NCBI GenBank assembly: GCA_009936695.1
Contig: JAACEA010000260.1
Span: 1-6,261 of the forward strand
Length of the DNA stretch: 6,261 bases
From: Planctomycetia bacterium
GTDB taxonomy: Bacteria > Planctomycetota > Phycisphaerae > Phycisphaerales > SM1A02
Reading direction: 5' to 3'
A model generated the notes under the pieces. The model saw only the letters and a program-made list of their open reading frames with translations, did no database searches and was not told where the DNA came from. Shown here in pieces: positions 6,152-6,261 of the stretch (the stretch's first letter is position 1; each line of letters starts with the position of its first letter). The translations under genes and the position numbers were made by a program.

Positions 6152-6261
6152 GTCGGTGGACGGTCGGACGAGCGTGGCCGGTCGCGCGATGGATGCTCCG
6201 GTGGCCACGTCGAGAGAGAGGTCGGCGCCGGTCGCCGTCATCCAGGCGTCGAGTTCGAGGA
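6149..6261 (-). CDS. C-terminal fragment of a minus-strand protein, function not recognised
   Basis: Reading leftward from the right edge, an open frame of 36 residues ends at TGA (6151-6149). The product includes LELDAWMTATGADLSLDVAT near its start and finishes RPATLVRPSTD. Third positions are strongly G/C as in the confident genes, and the frame ends eight bases after the convergent plus-strand gene, a normal compact arrangement. No motif identifies the family. The gene begins beyond the window. Confidence 0.55.
   Translation of the reverse strand, partial: LELDAWMTATGADLSLDVATGASIARPATLVRPSTD

Overview
The window is GC-rich DNA, densely coded, with long spurious open frames on both strands. 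The protein types (a large sodium:solute symporter of the kind common in Planctomycetes and Lentisphaerae, a cytoplasmic GH2 beta-mannosidase, and a small conserved protein that I associate with planctomycetes) suggest a planctomycete, perhaps of the Phycisphaerae. That assignment is inference from remembered family resemblance and composition; no marker gene is present.

Layout. Bases 2-127 are the 3' end of an upstream plus-strand gene that I cannot name. After a 36-base spacer built on a CGG repeat comes a sodium:solute symporter (164-2515, GTG start), whose stop overlaps the start of a GH2 beta-mannosidase (2508-5042). These two, probably with the upstream gene, look like one operon: the symporter would import a beta-mannoside or short manno-oligosaccharide, and the enzyme, which has no signal peptide, would cleave it inside the cell. 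The symporter carries an unusual insertion of about 120 residues, beta-rich and predicted periplasmic, between two late membrane helices.

Bases 5043-5588 (546 bases) are non-coding in character and visibly richer in A and T runs. They hold a set of inverted repeats ending in a good plus-strand intrinsic terminator (5443-5480). Two upstream segments can pair with the 5' arm of that terminator, so this could be an attenuator-type leader for the next gene, a small RNA, or a structured 3' UTR. On the opposite strand a perfect AGGAGG precedes an ATG for a 70-codon frame that I do not trust but record.

A small conserved protein of unknown function follows (5589-6140). It converges on the 3' end of a minus-strand gene (6149-6261). 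The two stop codons are the outer arms of a 14-base perfect palindrome.

The points most worth a second look are the symporter's inserted domain and the structured intergenic region. No mobile element, CRISPR array, tRNA or rRNA was seen.
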